Assembly (NCBI GenBank): GCA_014728295.1 | Contig: WJLW01000118.1 | Coordinates: 1 to 45,488 of the forward strand | Direction of reading: 5' to 3' | From: Chitinivibrionales bacterium | Lineage (GTDB): Bacteria > Fibrobacterota > Chitinivibrionia > Chitinivibrionales > WJKA01 | DNA: 45,488 nucleotides | Shown: in pieces, positions 7,834 to 14,689 of the stretch | Layout of the letters: each line of letters begins with the position of its first letter | How positions within the stretch are numbered: position 1 is the stretch's first letter | Made by a program: the position numbers and the translations under genes | The notes under the pieces: generated by a model | Told to the model about the DNA's origin: nothing | Database searches by the model: none | The model's input: only the letters and a program-made list of their open reading frames with translations

Positions 7834-8644
7834 GCTTTTTGGTTTTTCGCACAAGCCTAAACTTCCTTAATGCAAGCTGTACCGGTTTTTTGGCATAGAG
7901 ACCATTGAGCAGCAGCTTCCGGATTGATTCTGGCAGGCCGAAGTATATCTTCAAGTATGCTTTGTAATATTTCCTGCCGGCTATTTTTGGGGAATTCCAA
8001 CCTGGCAATTTGATCCCAACTCTATCTTCATACAAACTAAAGATCAAGCGCCCAAAATTTCGCATGCCTGTTTGATTCAGAATTTTCCAGAATCTTTGCC
8101 AATTAAAAGCTGGATGAGTACTCAATGCTTCAATCTCATCAAATGTAGACTTTGGGAATGATTTCCAGAAATGGACAAATAAATGGCAAATGAACAAACT
8201 CAGAGCGTCTTCTGGGCAAGGGGTCTTTTTATATTCAGATAAGCTTTCGGCTCTACTAAATATATCATCTCCATTGATTTCAAATCTTTCATCGTAATTA
8301 ATGCCTCTGTGAATATCGACAGCATACACATGCTCACCAAGTTTGCAATCAAATGTTCTTTCAAATTCCCACCTGTTTTGATACCTAACAGTGTTATCTC
8401 GGCCTTCAAAATAGTGAACTACCCTCGCAAAGTCATTGGGTTTTACTAGAATGTCTATGTCACAAATATTGCGCGACCGAATCTGCCTGGCCAATCCAAC
8501 CTCGATCAAATAGGCGCCTTTGTAAAGAAGAAATGGAATTTTGATAGAACTAAATTCATTTTCAAGCAAAGCAATAGCTTTTTTATACAAGTGTTGCCTA
8601 AGTATCCACTTTTGAGTTGGCGGCATTCTTTTTGGTGCAAACAT
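7811..8644 (-). CDS. Nucleotidyltransferase family protein (NTP_transf_5 type)
   Basis: A 277-residue protein with the features of the uncharacterised nucleotidyltransferase family often found in HprK/PqqD peptide clusters: 'IPFLLYKGAYLIE' (about residues 36-48), then 'RSRNICDIDILVKPND' with the Asp-x-Asp pair expected to bind the nucleotide-metal complex, and a later 'YAVDIHRGI' that could supply the third acidic residue. Known families of this fold transfer nucleotides to small molecules or proteins, but for this one the substrate is unknown. The gene faces the RiPP operon, overlapping the precursor gene tail to tail, and is followed upstream by the glycosyltransferase five bases away, so the two form a minus-strand operon. 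AT-rich like the rest of the island. Confidence 0.75.
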   Translation of the reverse strand: MFAPKRMPPTQKWILRQHLYKKAIALLENEFSSIKIPFLLYKGAYLIEVGLARQIRSRNICDIDILVKPNDFARVVHYFEGRDNTVRYQNRWEFERTFDCKLGEHVYAVDIHRGINYDERFEINGDDIFSRAESLSEYKKTPCPEDALSLFICHLFVHFWKSFPKSTFDEIEALSTHPAFNWQRFWKILNQTGMRNFGRLIFSLYEDRVGIKLPGWNSPKIAGRKYYKAYLKIYFGLPESIRKLLLNGLYAKKPVQLALRKFRLVRKTKKLKLHWNQ

Positions 8645-8648
8645 GGGG

Positions 8649-9455
8649 CTATTTTTTGATAAATCGAATTTCGTAAATTAATTTGCAGCAGTGGAATAGA
8701 GTTTGTACCAGGACAATACATATAAGCTGATATCCTGAAGTAAATTGTCTGGCTATTCTATAGATATCGTACCACTGCCGAACGCGTTTTGCTATGCGTT
8801 TTTCTCTAGCGTATACTCGGTAATTGTATGTAACGCAAGGGACGTATCGTATGCGCCCATAAGTTAATAGAAGCGCTACGAGGTATTTGTCCGTTGCTCT
8901 GAGAAAAGAGCTGTTAATTTCAGGTGTCCGGGTGAAAAATTCACTTTTAATCATGAGGGTCGGACCAACTATAGGGGATTTCATCGAACTCAGCATTGTG
9001 GCAATTGACTTTACCCTTCGTGAATTTCTCCGCCGGTATATTGTGCCCCACTTATCCATGTAGTGTGCGTCGGTATATACCGCATCAATTTCTGCAAAAG
9101 CTATGAGTGCGTCTATTCTTTGATTTAAACTATCAGCCGGCAGAATATCATCTGCATCTACAATTGTAATATACTCTCCTTCGGCAATTTTTATTCCAGC
9201 CTTTATTGCCGCTAACCTTCCTTGGTGCTCAATGGTAATCAGCTTTGTTCTGCCAGGAGAAAGCCTTTCTATGTTATGAATACATTTAGTAACAATGTTG
9301 AACGTATTATCGGTGGAGCCATCGTCAACAACGATTATTTCAATATAACCATAAGTTTGGTTGTTGACGCTATTGATTGATTCGACGATGTACTTGCCCA
9401 TGTTGTAGGTTGGAATAATTACGCTAGCAAGATAGCGAGAACGAAGTGGGGACAT
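8649..9455 (-). CDS. Family 2 glycosyltransferase
   Basis: A 268-residue GT-A fold glycosyltransferase, family 2 by its N-terminus: 'ASVIIPTYNMGKYIVESINS' (about residues 10-29), 'IIVVDDGSTDNT' (about 40-51) and 'GEYITIVDADD', the DxD metal/nucleotide-sugar site near residue 100. The enzyme transfers a sugar from a nucleotide donor; acceptor and sugar cannot be told. It is first in a two-gene operon with the nucleotidyltransferase. Being next to the peptide cluster it could glycosylate the peptide or a surface polymer. The C-terminal part is basic with a hydrophobic stretch ('YQLICIVLVQTLFHC'), suggesting membrane association. Confidence 0.85.
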   Translation of the reverse strand: MSPLRSRYLASVIIPTYNMGKYIVESINSVNNQTYGYIEIIVVDDGSTDNTFNIVTKCIHNIERLSPGRTKLITIEHQGRLAAIKAGIKIAEGEYITIVDADDILPADSLNQRIDALIAFAEIDAVYTDAHYMDKWGTIYRRRNSRRVKSIATMLSSMKSPIVGPTLMIKSEFFTRTPEINSSFLRATDKYLVALLLTYGRIRYVPCVTYNYRVYAREKRIAKRVRQWYDIYRIARQFTSGYQLICIVLVQTLFHCCKLIYEIRFIKK

Positions 9456-9567
9456 GGGATAAATAGTGGTTTAGGTGAGTATACTGGCTTAAACCGCTAC
9501 GCTCGCCCTTAAAGAGATAATATAAAAATTGGATAAATGAAGCAATTGGTGGCTGAATCTTACTAGC

Positions 9568-10188
9568 TCATTTGTGTTTTCGTTTGAAAATGAGGAGCGC
9601 AGGAATACACATTATCAAATAGGCTAATGAAGATGGCTCGGGCACTGAAACACGATTAACCACAAGATTGTCTATTGAAACGCTTTGTCCTTTTTCTCCG
9701 CCAACTGCTTCAAGATCCAAAGAGACCAAGTTTTTGAAGGATGGCAAAAATGAATAATGCTCCCAGGCATTTTCCTCTACTTTGAATGCTTGTGAGACTT
9801 GGCCGCCATCTTCGAGATGACCCGTTGCAATAATGCTTAAACCGGGAACCCATTGATCAACAGCCAAGTGAGCAATGTCAAAACCGGTAATTGAAAAAAG
9901 CTCACTGTCAGCTCTCTCAAGCGTCATTTTTAGTTCTGAATCGCAATATCCGCACCATGCAAAAAAATCCGACCCATTGTTTGAGGTGACAAGGGGTTCC
10001 AAATCCTTCGAAAAAACACCATGGAAATCGGACCCAATATTTGATGAGATTTGGTATCCTTCTTCAAAATAAGGATCAGAAAAAGTTAAATGCGTTACAT
10101 TTGGCGCCAGATAGCTATTGAAAGCAATCAGATCTGCATGCACAAAAATTATTGAAATCGAGAGAAATAAAAATACTTTCTGTTTCAT
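9568..10188 (-). CDS. Secreted PEP-CTERM-anchored protein
   Basis: A protein of about 206 residues starting at the ATG at 10188, chosen because it directly precedes a signal peptide ('MKQKVFLFLSISIIFVHA') and follows an AAGGGG ribosome site; the frame extends 13 codons further upstream. The end is a textbook PEP-CTERM signal: 'VPEPSSLAYLIMC', a hydrophobic segment, then the basic tail 'FKRKHK'. In organisms with an exosortase this tail is recognised and processed at the inner membrane, and such proteins are often linked to exopolysaccharide. The middle part looks like a beta-rich extracellular domain of unknown function. No exosortase gene lies in this window. AT-rich composition matches the island. 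Confidence 0.8.
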   Translation of the reverse strand: MKQKVFLFLSISIIFVHADLIAFNSYLAPNVTHLTFSDPYFEEGYQISSNIGSDFHGVFSKDLEPLVTSNNGSDFFAWCGYCDSELKMTLERADSELFSITGFDIAHLAVDQWVPGLSIIATGHLEDGGQVSQAFKVEENAWEHYSFLPSFKNLVSLDLEAVGGEKGQSVSIDNLVVNRVSVPEPSSLAYLIMCIPALLIFKRKHK

Positions 10189-10290
10189 CAGAAGCCCCTT
10201 TTTGATGCGTTCCACTAGGTATGCCAATCACATTGAATGCATTTCTCCTGTTTAATATAACTATTGCATATTACGTTGGAAAGAAAAAAA

Positions 10291-10431
10291 TTAAAGTGTC
10301 TGCTGGATATTCTTCAGGGCGCCCTGCTGTGCATCACCATGAGCCATGCAACCAGGCAACCCTGGTAGCTCGGCGGTAAGAATGCTGTCTTCATTGCTCC
10401 AGTACATGATAATTTCATATTTGCTGTTAAT
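10291..10431 (-). pseudogene. Truncated HicB-type antitoxin remnant
   Basis: The minus strand encodes 'SKYEIIMYWSNEDS', then 'LTAELPGLPGCMAHGD', clearly the N-terminal half of the HicB/UPF0150 family. It stops after 'ALKNIQQTL', about 20-25 residues short of the usual C-terminus. The expected start codon before 'NSKYE' is ATT, not ATG. No HicA toxin is present. A decayed gene is the best explanation. Confidence 0.65.
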
Positions 10432-10485
10432 TGATCTAATCTCCCGGGAACCAATCAAAAAGCTCTCCATTTGCGTCAGGAGTAA

Positions 10486-10755
10486 TGTAAGAAACAAATT
10501 GCATTTTTTTGTGCGGTACTTTCACCTCTTGGGCTCACTCGGAATTCCTATTCGCCAACCGGCAATGTCGGGATTGGCACCGGTGAGACGTTTTCTAATG
10601 AGGTGCTCAGCATTATTCAACAAAATTACGGTAGTAACTGGGCTATGAATTTCTTGGTATCCAGTAGAGAAACCCCCAACATCATCGGTAAAAATTATAT
10701 GACGGTCTTTGCATCCAGCAGCGCAAATATCGTTGCGCTGCTGGAGCGTGAATGA
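10486..10755 (+). pseudogene. Remnant of a small exported protein with a frameshifted start
   Basis: From 10486 to the stop at 10753-10755 one frame reads 'KKQIAFFCAVLSPLGLT', which looks like a signal peptide, then 'YSPTGNVGIGTGETF' and ends 'SSSANIVALLERE'. There is no start codon in this frame. An ATG at 10485 sits three bases after AGGAG, but one extra T puts it out of frame (ATG-TAA). Deleting that T would restore a coding sequence starting Met-Lys-Lys-Gln. The 'GNVGIGT' motif resembles repeats of fibre-like or adhesin proteins. Function unknown. Confidence 0.45.
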
Positions 10756-10786
10756 TGCGCACGCTTCATTTCTTAGTCGCTGTGTT

Positions 10787-11095
10787 TTAATCGCTCAATT
10801 CGCTTTTAGGCGCATCCTGCTTTTTAATGATCCGATAAATCTGCATACGCGATAATTTATACTTTTTCGCAATCGCTGCAACTGGTGTGCCCTGATCGAA
10901 ATCCTGCTTTATCAACCGGTCGCGATCGTGGTTTTTAATTTTAACCGGCGGCAGGTCGTATCCGCATCTCAGTTGATAGATTGCCTGGCGCGAAATCCCG
11001 TAGAGTTGACCGATTTTGGCGTCGGAATTGTACTTTTTTTGCAATCTGATAATTTGCTGTTTGCCTATGCGGGGCATATTGAGCACTCTGAGCAT
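10787..11095 (-). CDS. Small protein with two helix-turn-helix motifs
   Basis: A 102-residue basic protein with two repeated helix-turn-helix segments: 'SDAKIGQLYGISRQAIYQLR' (about residues 24-43) and 'TPVAAIAKKYKLSRMQIYRI' (about 70-89). The second resembles the DNA-binding end of resolvase/invertase proteins and Hin-type HTH_7 domains, but there is no catalytic domain. It probably binds DNA as a small regulator or is a leftover of a mobile element. The start could also be the ATG at 11077 ('MPRIGKQQ'); neither has a convincing ribosome site. It stands alone between the island and the STAS gene. Confidence 0.65.
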   Translation of the reverse strand: MLRVLNMPRIGKQQIIRLQKKYNSDAKIGQLYGISRQAIYQLRCGYDLPPVKIKNHDRDRLIKQDFDQGTPVAAIAKKYKLSRMQIYRIIKKQDAPKSELSD

Positions 11096-11222
11096 GATTA
11101 GCTTACTGGCCTGTCATCACACGGGGCGGGACAGTTTTCGTCGTAGCCACAAATTTGCCATAGAAAAATAGCTCAATTCATGATATAATGAAACGTTTTG
11201 CATGACTTTCAAGGAGCTGGTT

Positions 11223-11576
11223 TTGAAAGCAAAATTCAAACGACGGATGCATGGCAACGTGCCGGTACTCGAGCTGGTAGGGGATTTGGTGGATAATGAT
11301 GTCAAGATGTTTGAATTGCGCTTGCGTGAGATTTATGAGCAGGAGGCCGACAGTGTCATCATTGATATAAGCAAAACAGACTTCATGGACAGTTACGGAT
11401 TAGGTACTTTGGTTTACTATCACAATAAATTTCTGCATGACAGTCGACAGATGGTGATCATGAATAAGAATCCCGACTCGAGGGGATTTATGATTCAGTT
11501 GTTTGAGGTGACTAAATTGAATACGGTTTTGAGTGTAGTTACGTCTGAGGATGAGCTGGAGAGGGGGAGGGCGTGA
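11223..11576 (+). CDS. STAS-domain protein (anti-sigma factor antagonist-like)
   Basis: A single STAS domain. The start is placed at TTG 11223 because AAGGAG (11211-11216) precedes it by six bases and the product then begins 'MKAKFKRRMHGNVPVLELVG'; an in-frame ATG at 11202 gives a longer form with no ribosome site. The core 'SVIIDISKTDFMDSYGLGTL' contains the Asp-Ser-Tyr-Gly-Leu segment where SpoIIAA-type antagonists carry the phosphorylated Ser. Such proteins release a sigma factor or regulate a partner by binding an anti-sigma kinase when dephosphorylated. No kinase or sigma gene is adjacent, so the partner is unknown. The creBC-like operon follows on the same strand after 183 bases. Confidence 0.85.
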   Translation: MKAKFKRRMHGNVPVLELVGDLVDNDVKMFELRLREIYEQEADSVIIDISKTDFMDSYGLGTLVYYHNKFLHDSRQMVIMNKNPDSRGFMIQLFEVTKLNTVLSVVTSEDELERGRA

Positions 11577-11621
11577 GCGCGCGAACTGGAGCGGGGCGCC
11601 GCAGGTGGCTGGAATTAAAAG

Positions 11622-11655
11622 AAAACCACAGATAGCACAGATTGATACAGATGGG
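11622..11655 (+). repeat. Short tandem CACAGAT-type repeat
   Basis: CACAGAT occurs at 11627-11633 and 11636-11642, with TACAGAT at 11646-11652, a 9-10 base period. Similar 'ACCACAGATTACACAGAT' strings are scattered in many bacterial genomes. It lies in the gap between the STAS gene and creB. No function is assigned. Confidence 0.4.
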
Positions 11656-11759
11656 ATACCCGGTGATGGGGTGACGATTCCTTCAATATTGCAACTTAAT
11701 TTACTATTTTCAAGGCACACTCGAGTCATCACCATTGTATTGACATTACGGGGATAGCT

Positions 11760-12455
11760 ATGAGCAACAGGGTGCTGGTTATAGAAGACGAACCGGCTAT
11801 CGCGGATACGATTACCTATGCCTTGACAACTGAGAACTTCGAACCGGAGTGGGTGTCGACCGGAAAGCAGGCGCGAAGCATATTTCGCTCGGGCGGGTAT
11901 TGTGCCGTAATTCTGGATATTGGTTTGCCGGATATGAATGGTTTTGAGCTGTGCAAGGAGATCCGTAAAAAATCGCGGGTACCGATCGTTTTTCTCACGG
12001 CGCGCAAGGAAGAAGTCGATCGTGTAGTCGGTCTGGAGATCGGCGGGGACGATTATATGGTCAAGCCGTTCAGCCCGCGCGAATTGACGGCACGCTTGCG
12101 CGCAATACTCAGGCGCACGCAACCGGATGTGCCGGCAGTATCCGCGGAACAGATCGATGAATCCTCACCTTTTTCGCTCAATCATGCCACCAAATGCATC
12201 TCGTATTTCGGCAGCGAGCTTACCCTGTCATTTGCGGAGTTTTCCATTTTGAGCAGGATGCTCAAGCATCCGGAGCGCATTTTCAGTCGCGAGGAATTGC
12301 TGGACGGCATCTGGGGCGGTGAAAGTATTGCCATGGATCGCAGCATCGATTCGCATATCAAATCTCTGCGCAGGATTCTCAAGGGAGTCAATCCCGCTCT
12401 TGATCCCATCATTACCCGTCGCGGTATGGGCTACGGATTGAAGAAGCCGGCATGA
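11760..12455 (+). CDS. creB: CreB-type (OmpR/PhoB family) response regulator
   Basis: A 231-residue response regulator. The receiver domain (1-118) has the acidic pocket 'VIEDEPAIADT' (E9, D10), phosphoacceptor Asp53 ('ILDIGLPDMNGFELC'), Thr80 and Lys102. Stretches such as 'FLTARKEEVDR' and 'GDDYMVKPFSPRE' are close to Escherichia coli CreB as I remember it. The C-terminal winged helix (about 135-231) ends 'TRRGMGYGLKKP', the OmpR-class DNA-binding domain. GGGGA lies six bases ahead of the ATG. The stop overlaps the kinase start by four bases (ATGA). When phosphorylated by its partner it should bind direct repeats; candidate sites are at 14113 and 23966. Orthology to CreB rather than PhoB is inferred from the sequence likeness of both partners. 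Confidence 0.88.
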   Translation: MSNRVLVIEDEPAIADTITYALTTENFEPEWVSTGKQARSIFRSGGYCAVILDIGLPDMNGFELCKEIRKKSRVPIVFLTARKEEVDRVVGLEIGGDDYMVKPFSPRELTARLRAILRRTQPDVPAVSAEQIDESSPFSLNHATKCISYFGSELTLSFAEFSILSRMLKHPERIFSREELLDGIWGGESIAMDRSIDSHIKSLRRILKGVNPALDPIITRRGMGYGLKKPA

Positions 12456-13900
12456 AAATCAGAACCCGCATCATTCTGGGCTTTCTTATAATTATCGCGG
12501 CGGGATTTTTCTATCTCGTCAACTGGGTCATCCACGATTTGCGTCCTCACTATCTCAAGTCAATGGAAGAATCCCTGGTGGATACGGCGACGCTGCTCTC
12601 ATCGCTGCTTTCCGGCAAATTAACCGGCGATACGATTGCGGTCGACGATCTGGCGGTTGCTTTCGAGCACGCGTATGAACGCGAGTTCGAAGCGCAGATC
12701 TATGATTTCGTGAAAAACGAAATAAACATCCGGGTCTATGTGACAGATGCGAATGGGATTGTCATTTACGATTCATATAATAATGCAGCGGAAGGTGAGG
12801 ATTACTCCGAATGGATTGATGTTGCGCGTACGTTGCAGGGTAGGTACGGCGCCAGGGCATCCCGCAGCATTGCCGATGACGAGAATCCATCCGCACTCTA
12901 CGTGGCCTCGCCGGTAAAGCATAAGGGAAAAATTATCGGTAGCTTGACGGTGAGTAAACCGGCCCAGAGCGTAAATCTCTTTGTTGTCAATGCACAGCGC
13001 AAAATCATCATTGCCGGGGTGGTCGCCGGTCTGGTGGTGCTGGCGCTGGGGATATTGCTTTCAATCTGGGTAACCTGGCCGTTGCGCAGAATGACGCAAT
13101 TTGCCAATGACGTGCGTGACGGCAAAAAGGTGGCGTCCCCGCGACTGGCGATTACCGGCCCTCTCGGACAAAGCGAGATTCTGGTGATGGGAAACGCGCT
13201 GGAGGAGATGCGGGACGCACTGGAAGGCAAAAAGTATATCGAACAGTATGTGCAATCTTTGACACACGAGATAAAAAGCCCGCTCTCCGCCATCAAGGGC
13301 GCGGCCGAGCTTATGGAGGAGGATATGGATCCAACGGGCCGTACTCGCTTTTTGGACAACATCCGTAACGAATCGGCGCGTATTGAGGATATTATAGACC
13401 GTTTGTTGCAATTGTCGTCGCTTGAAAATCGCAAAGAATTGAAAGATGTCGAAGCGATTCGAATACGTAGTGTTGTCGGGGAGATCGCAAAAAGTTTGCA
13501 GCCGTCTTTGCACAAGAAAAAGCTGAAGCTGAGCACCGACATCGACGACTGCCTTACCGTGTTCGGTGAAAAGTTTCTTATGCGACAGGCAATTGTCAAC
13601 CTGCTTCAGAATGCGATTGATTTTTCACCGCCACAAGGGGAAATTCGCATTACATGTTTGATAGTACGGAATAAGGTGCAGCTCAGCATCGAAGATTCCG
13701 GCCCGGGAATTCCCGATTATGCATTGCAGAAAATATTCGATCGATTCTATTCCCTTCAGCGACCGGCTACCGGAAAGAAGAGCAGTGGTCTGGGGTTGAC
13801 TTTTGTGAGAGAGGTTGCGACGTTGCATGGGGGAGATGTTTTCGTGGAGAATAAACTGGACGGCGGTGGGGTGATTGCGCGGATTGTGCATGGGTTGTAA
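12452..13900 (+). CDS. creC: CreC-type sensor histidine kinase
   Basis: A 482-residue inner-membrane kinase. Two membrane helices (about residues 7-27 and 186-206) bracket a periplasmic sensor domain whose 'YDSYNNAAEGEDYSEW' and 'RTLQGRYGARASRS' parallel CreC of E. coli. A HAMP-like linker (about 207-260) follows, then the H-box with His272 in 'LTHEIKSPLSAIKGAAELM', the N-box 'NLLQNAIDFSPP', and G-boxes 'IEDSGPGIPDYAL' and 'KKSSGLGLTFVREVA'. It phosphorylates the response regulator encoded immediately upstream. In E. coli the CreBC pair responds to growth conditions and cross-talks with phosphate control; the signal here is unknown. There is no creD homologue in the window. Confidence 0.88.
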   Translation: MKIRTRIILGFLIIIAAGFFYLVNWVIHDLRPHYLKSMEESLVDTATLLSSLLSGKLTGDTIAVDDLAVAFEHAYEREFEAQIYDFVKNEINIRVYVTDANGIVIYDSYNNAAEGEDYSEWIDVARTLQGRYGARASRSIADDENPSALYVASPVKHKGKIIGSLTVSKPAQSVNLFVVNAQRKIIIAGVVAGLVVLALGILLSIWVTWPLRRMTQFANDVRDGKKVASPRLAITGPLGQSEILVMGNALEEMRDALEGKKYIEQYVQSLTHEIKSPLSAIKGAAELMEEDMDPTGRTRFLDNIRNESARIEDIIDRLLQLSSLENRKELKDVEAIRIRSVVGEIAKSLQPSLHKKKLKLSTDIDDCLTVFGEKFLMRQAIVNLLQNAIDFSPPQGEIRITCLIVRNKVQLSIEDSGPGIPDYALQKIFDRFYSLQRPATGKKSSGLGLTFVREVATLHGGDVFVENKLDGGGVIARIVHGL

Positions 13901-14071
13901 TTATTCGGATCCGGTGAAGTTCGTGTAGCCGTCGCCGGTCAATACAAACTGCGTTGATTCATACTAAACCTCCTCTGCAATTGATGGTTGGTAGTCCTGA
14001 GTCATTGGCGGAACATACGATTTGGCGAACTCGCTCAGTCGCAGTTTCGCCGGGTCGCCCCGTCGACTCTT
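13901..14071 (-). pseudogene. C-terminal remnant of an unidentified gene, interrupted by an amber codon
   Basis: One minus-strand frame reads 'RRGDPAKLRLSEFAKSYV', continues to 'QPSIAEEV', meets TAG, and goes on in the same frame as 'YESTQFVLTGDGYTNFTG' to a TAA abutting creC. There is no start codon upstream. The non-random composition suggests a degraded coding region, but the family is not recognised. Confidence 0.35.
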
Positions 14072-14112
14072 TTAAGAATACACATCGGACATGAATCTTC
14101 TGTGGAGGTCCT

Positions 14113-14139
14113 GTGAATGTTTTATGAACCTTTTATGAA
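14113..14139. promoter_or_regulatory. 11-bp-spaced direct repeat resembling a CreB/PhoB binding site
   Basis: GTGAA (14113-14117), ATGAA (14124-14128) and ATGAA (14135-14139) are spaced by exactly six bases each. E. coli CreB recognises TTCAC-N6-TTCAC, whose reverse complement is GTGAA-N6-GTGAA. The site lies 213 bp downstream of creC and about 190 bp upstream of the small gene at 14327. Similar spacing is seen upstream of the alkaline phosphatase. Confidence 0.5.
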
Positions 14140-14253
14140 GCTGACATACGGGCAGGGAATCAGGGAAAAATAATGCTTCGACCGGCAATTTGTGCCGTGC
14201 TGCTAAAGTATCGCCTTAAGTTTAACTGTATGTATATCAGCGAATTAGAAAAC

Positions 14254-14269
14254 TGGCACGCTCTCTGCT
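14254..14269 (+). promoter_or_regulatory. Sigma-54 (RpoN) -24/-12 promoter
   Basis: TGGCACGCTCTCTGCT (14254-14269) fits TGGCACG-N4-TTGC with a single mismatch in the -12 box; the GG and GC are correctly spaced. Transcription would begin near 14280, about 47 nt before the 58-residue gene at 14327. Upstream AT-rich sequence could hold an enhancer site. Confidence 0.7.
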
Positions 14270-14326
14270 ATTTAAGCGGTCAAATTAGCTATAAACTTTT
14301 TCATTTCAGCCGCCGATAGAAATAAT

Positions 14327-14503
14327 ATGAACGAGAAAAAGCAAAAATTGATGCAAATGGCCCAGCAACGCTACCGGAAAATCTTCCGTACGACAGCTTC
14401 CCACTCCTGGGATGAGTGTTTCACTATCCACAATAACAAGCTTCTCTTCTGGTTCAACACCGAAGATTGCTCGACGCATGTGGTTATGGATGAGTTGGTT
14501 TGA
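14327..14503 (+). CDS. Small protein of unknown function (58 residues) behind a sigma-54 promoter
   Basis: ATG 14327 to TGA 14501-14503 encodes 'MNEKKQKLMQMAQQRYRKIF', then a Trp/Phe-rich C-terminal part with 'HNNKLLFWFNTEDCSTHVV'. The basic helical start followed by a hydrophobic, possibly beta hairpin segment looks like a folded small protein rather than random sequence. No family is recognised. No strong Shine-Dalgarno is visible. The support for it being real is the well-formed sigma-54 promoter just upstream. A weak sigma-28-like pair (TAAACTTT, then GCCGATAG, with a 12-base spacer) lies at 14292-14319, but is too close to the start codon to be convincing. A link with motility or nitrogen control is possible. 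Confidence 0.55.
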   Translation: MNEKKQKLMQMAQQRYRKIFRTTASHSWDECFTIHNNKLLFWFNTEDCSTHVVMDELV

Positions 14504-14689
14504 CGACGCAATGATTCCGCTGGGCGGGAACGACACGCCGACACGGCGGCGATGGCGGGGCCTTGTCTCCAAGGACGGGATTATGTTTGCTTTGTCAAGT
14601 TGGAATGCTCGAGATACACTGGTAGACTCAATTATCACCAAAACCGTTGCATCGTCGTGCCGTTGCGTCGTGGTGTCGTGTCATACTAT

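Noticed and set aside
11551..11757. A 68-codon plus-strand open frame before creB
   Set aside because: It overlaps the end of the STAS gene and is mostly translated repeat sequence (KPQIAQIDTDG comes from the CACAGAT repeats).
14292..14319. Sigma-28 promoter before the 58-residue gene
   Set aside because: The -35 is partial, the spacer is 12 rather than 11, and the start codon would lie only eight bases from the -10, so I kept only the sigma-54 promoter.
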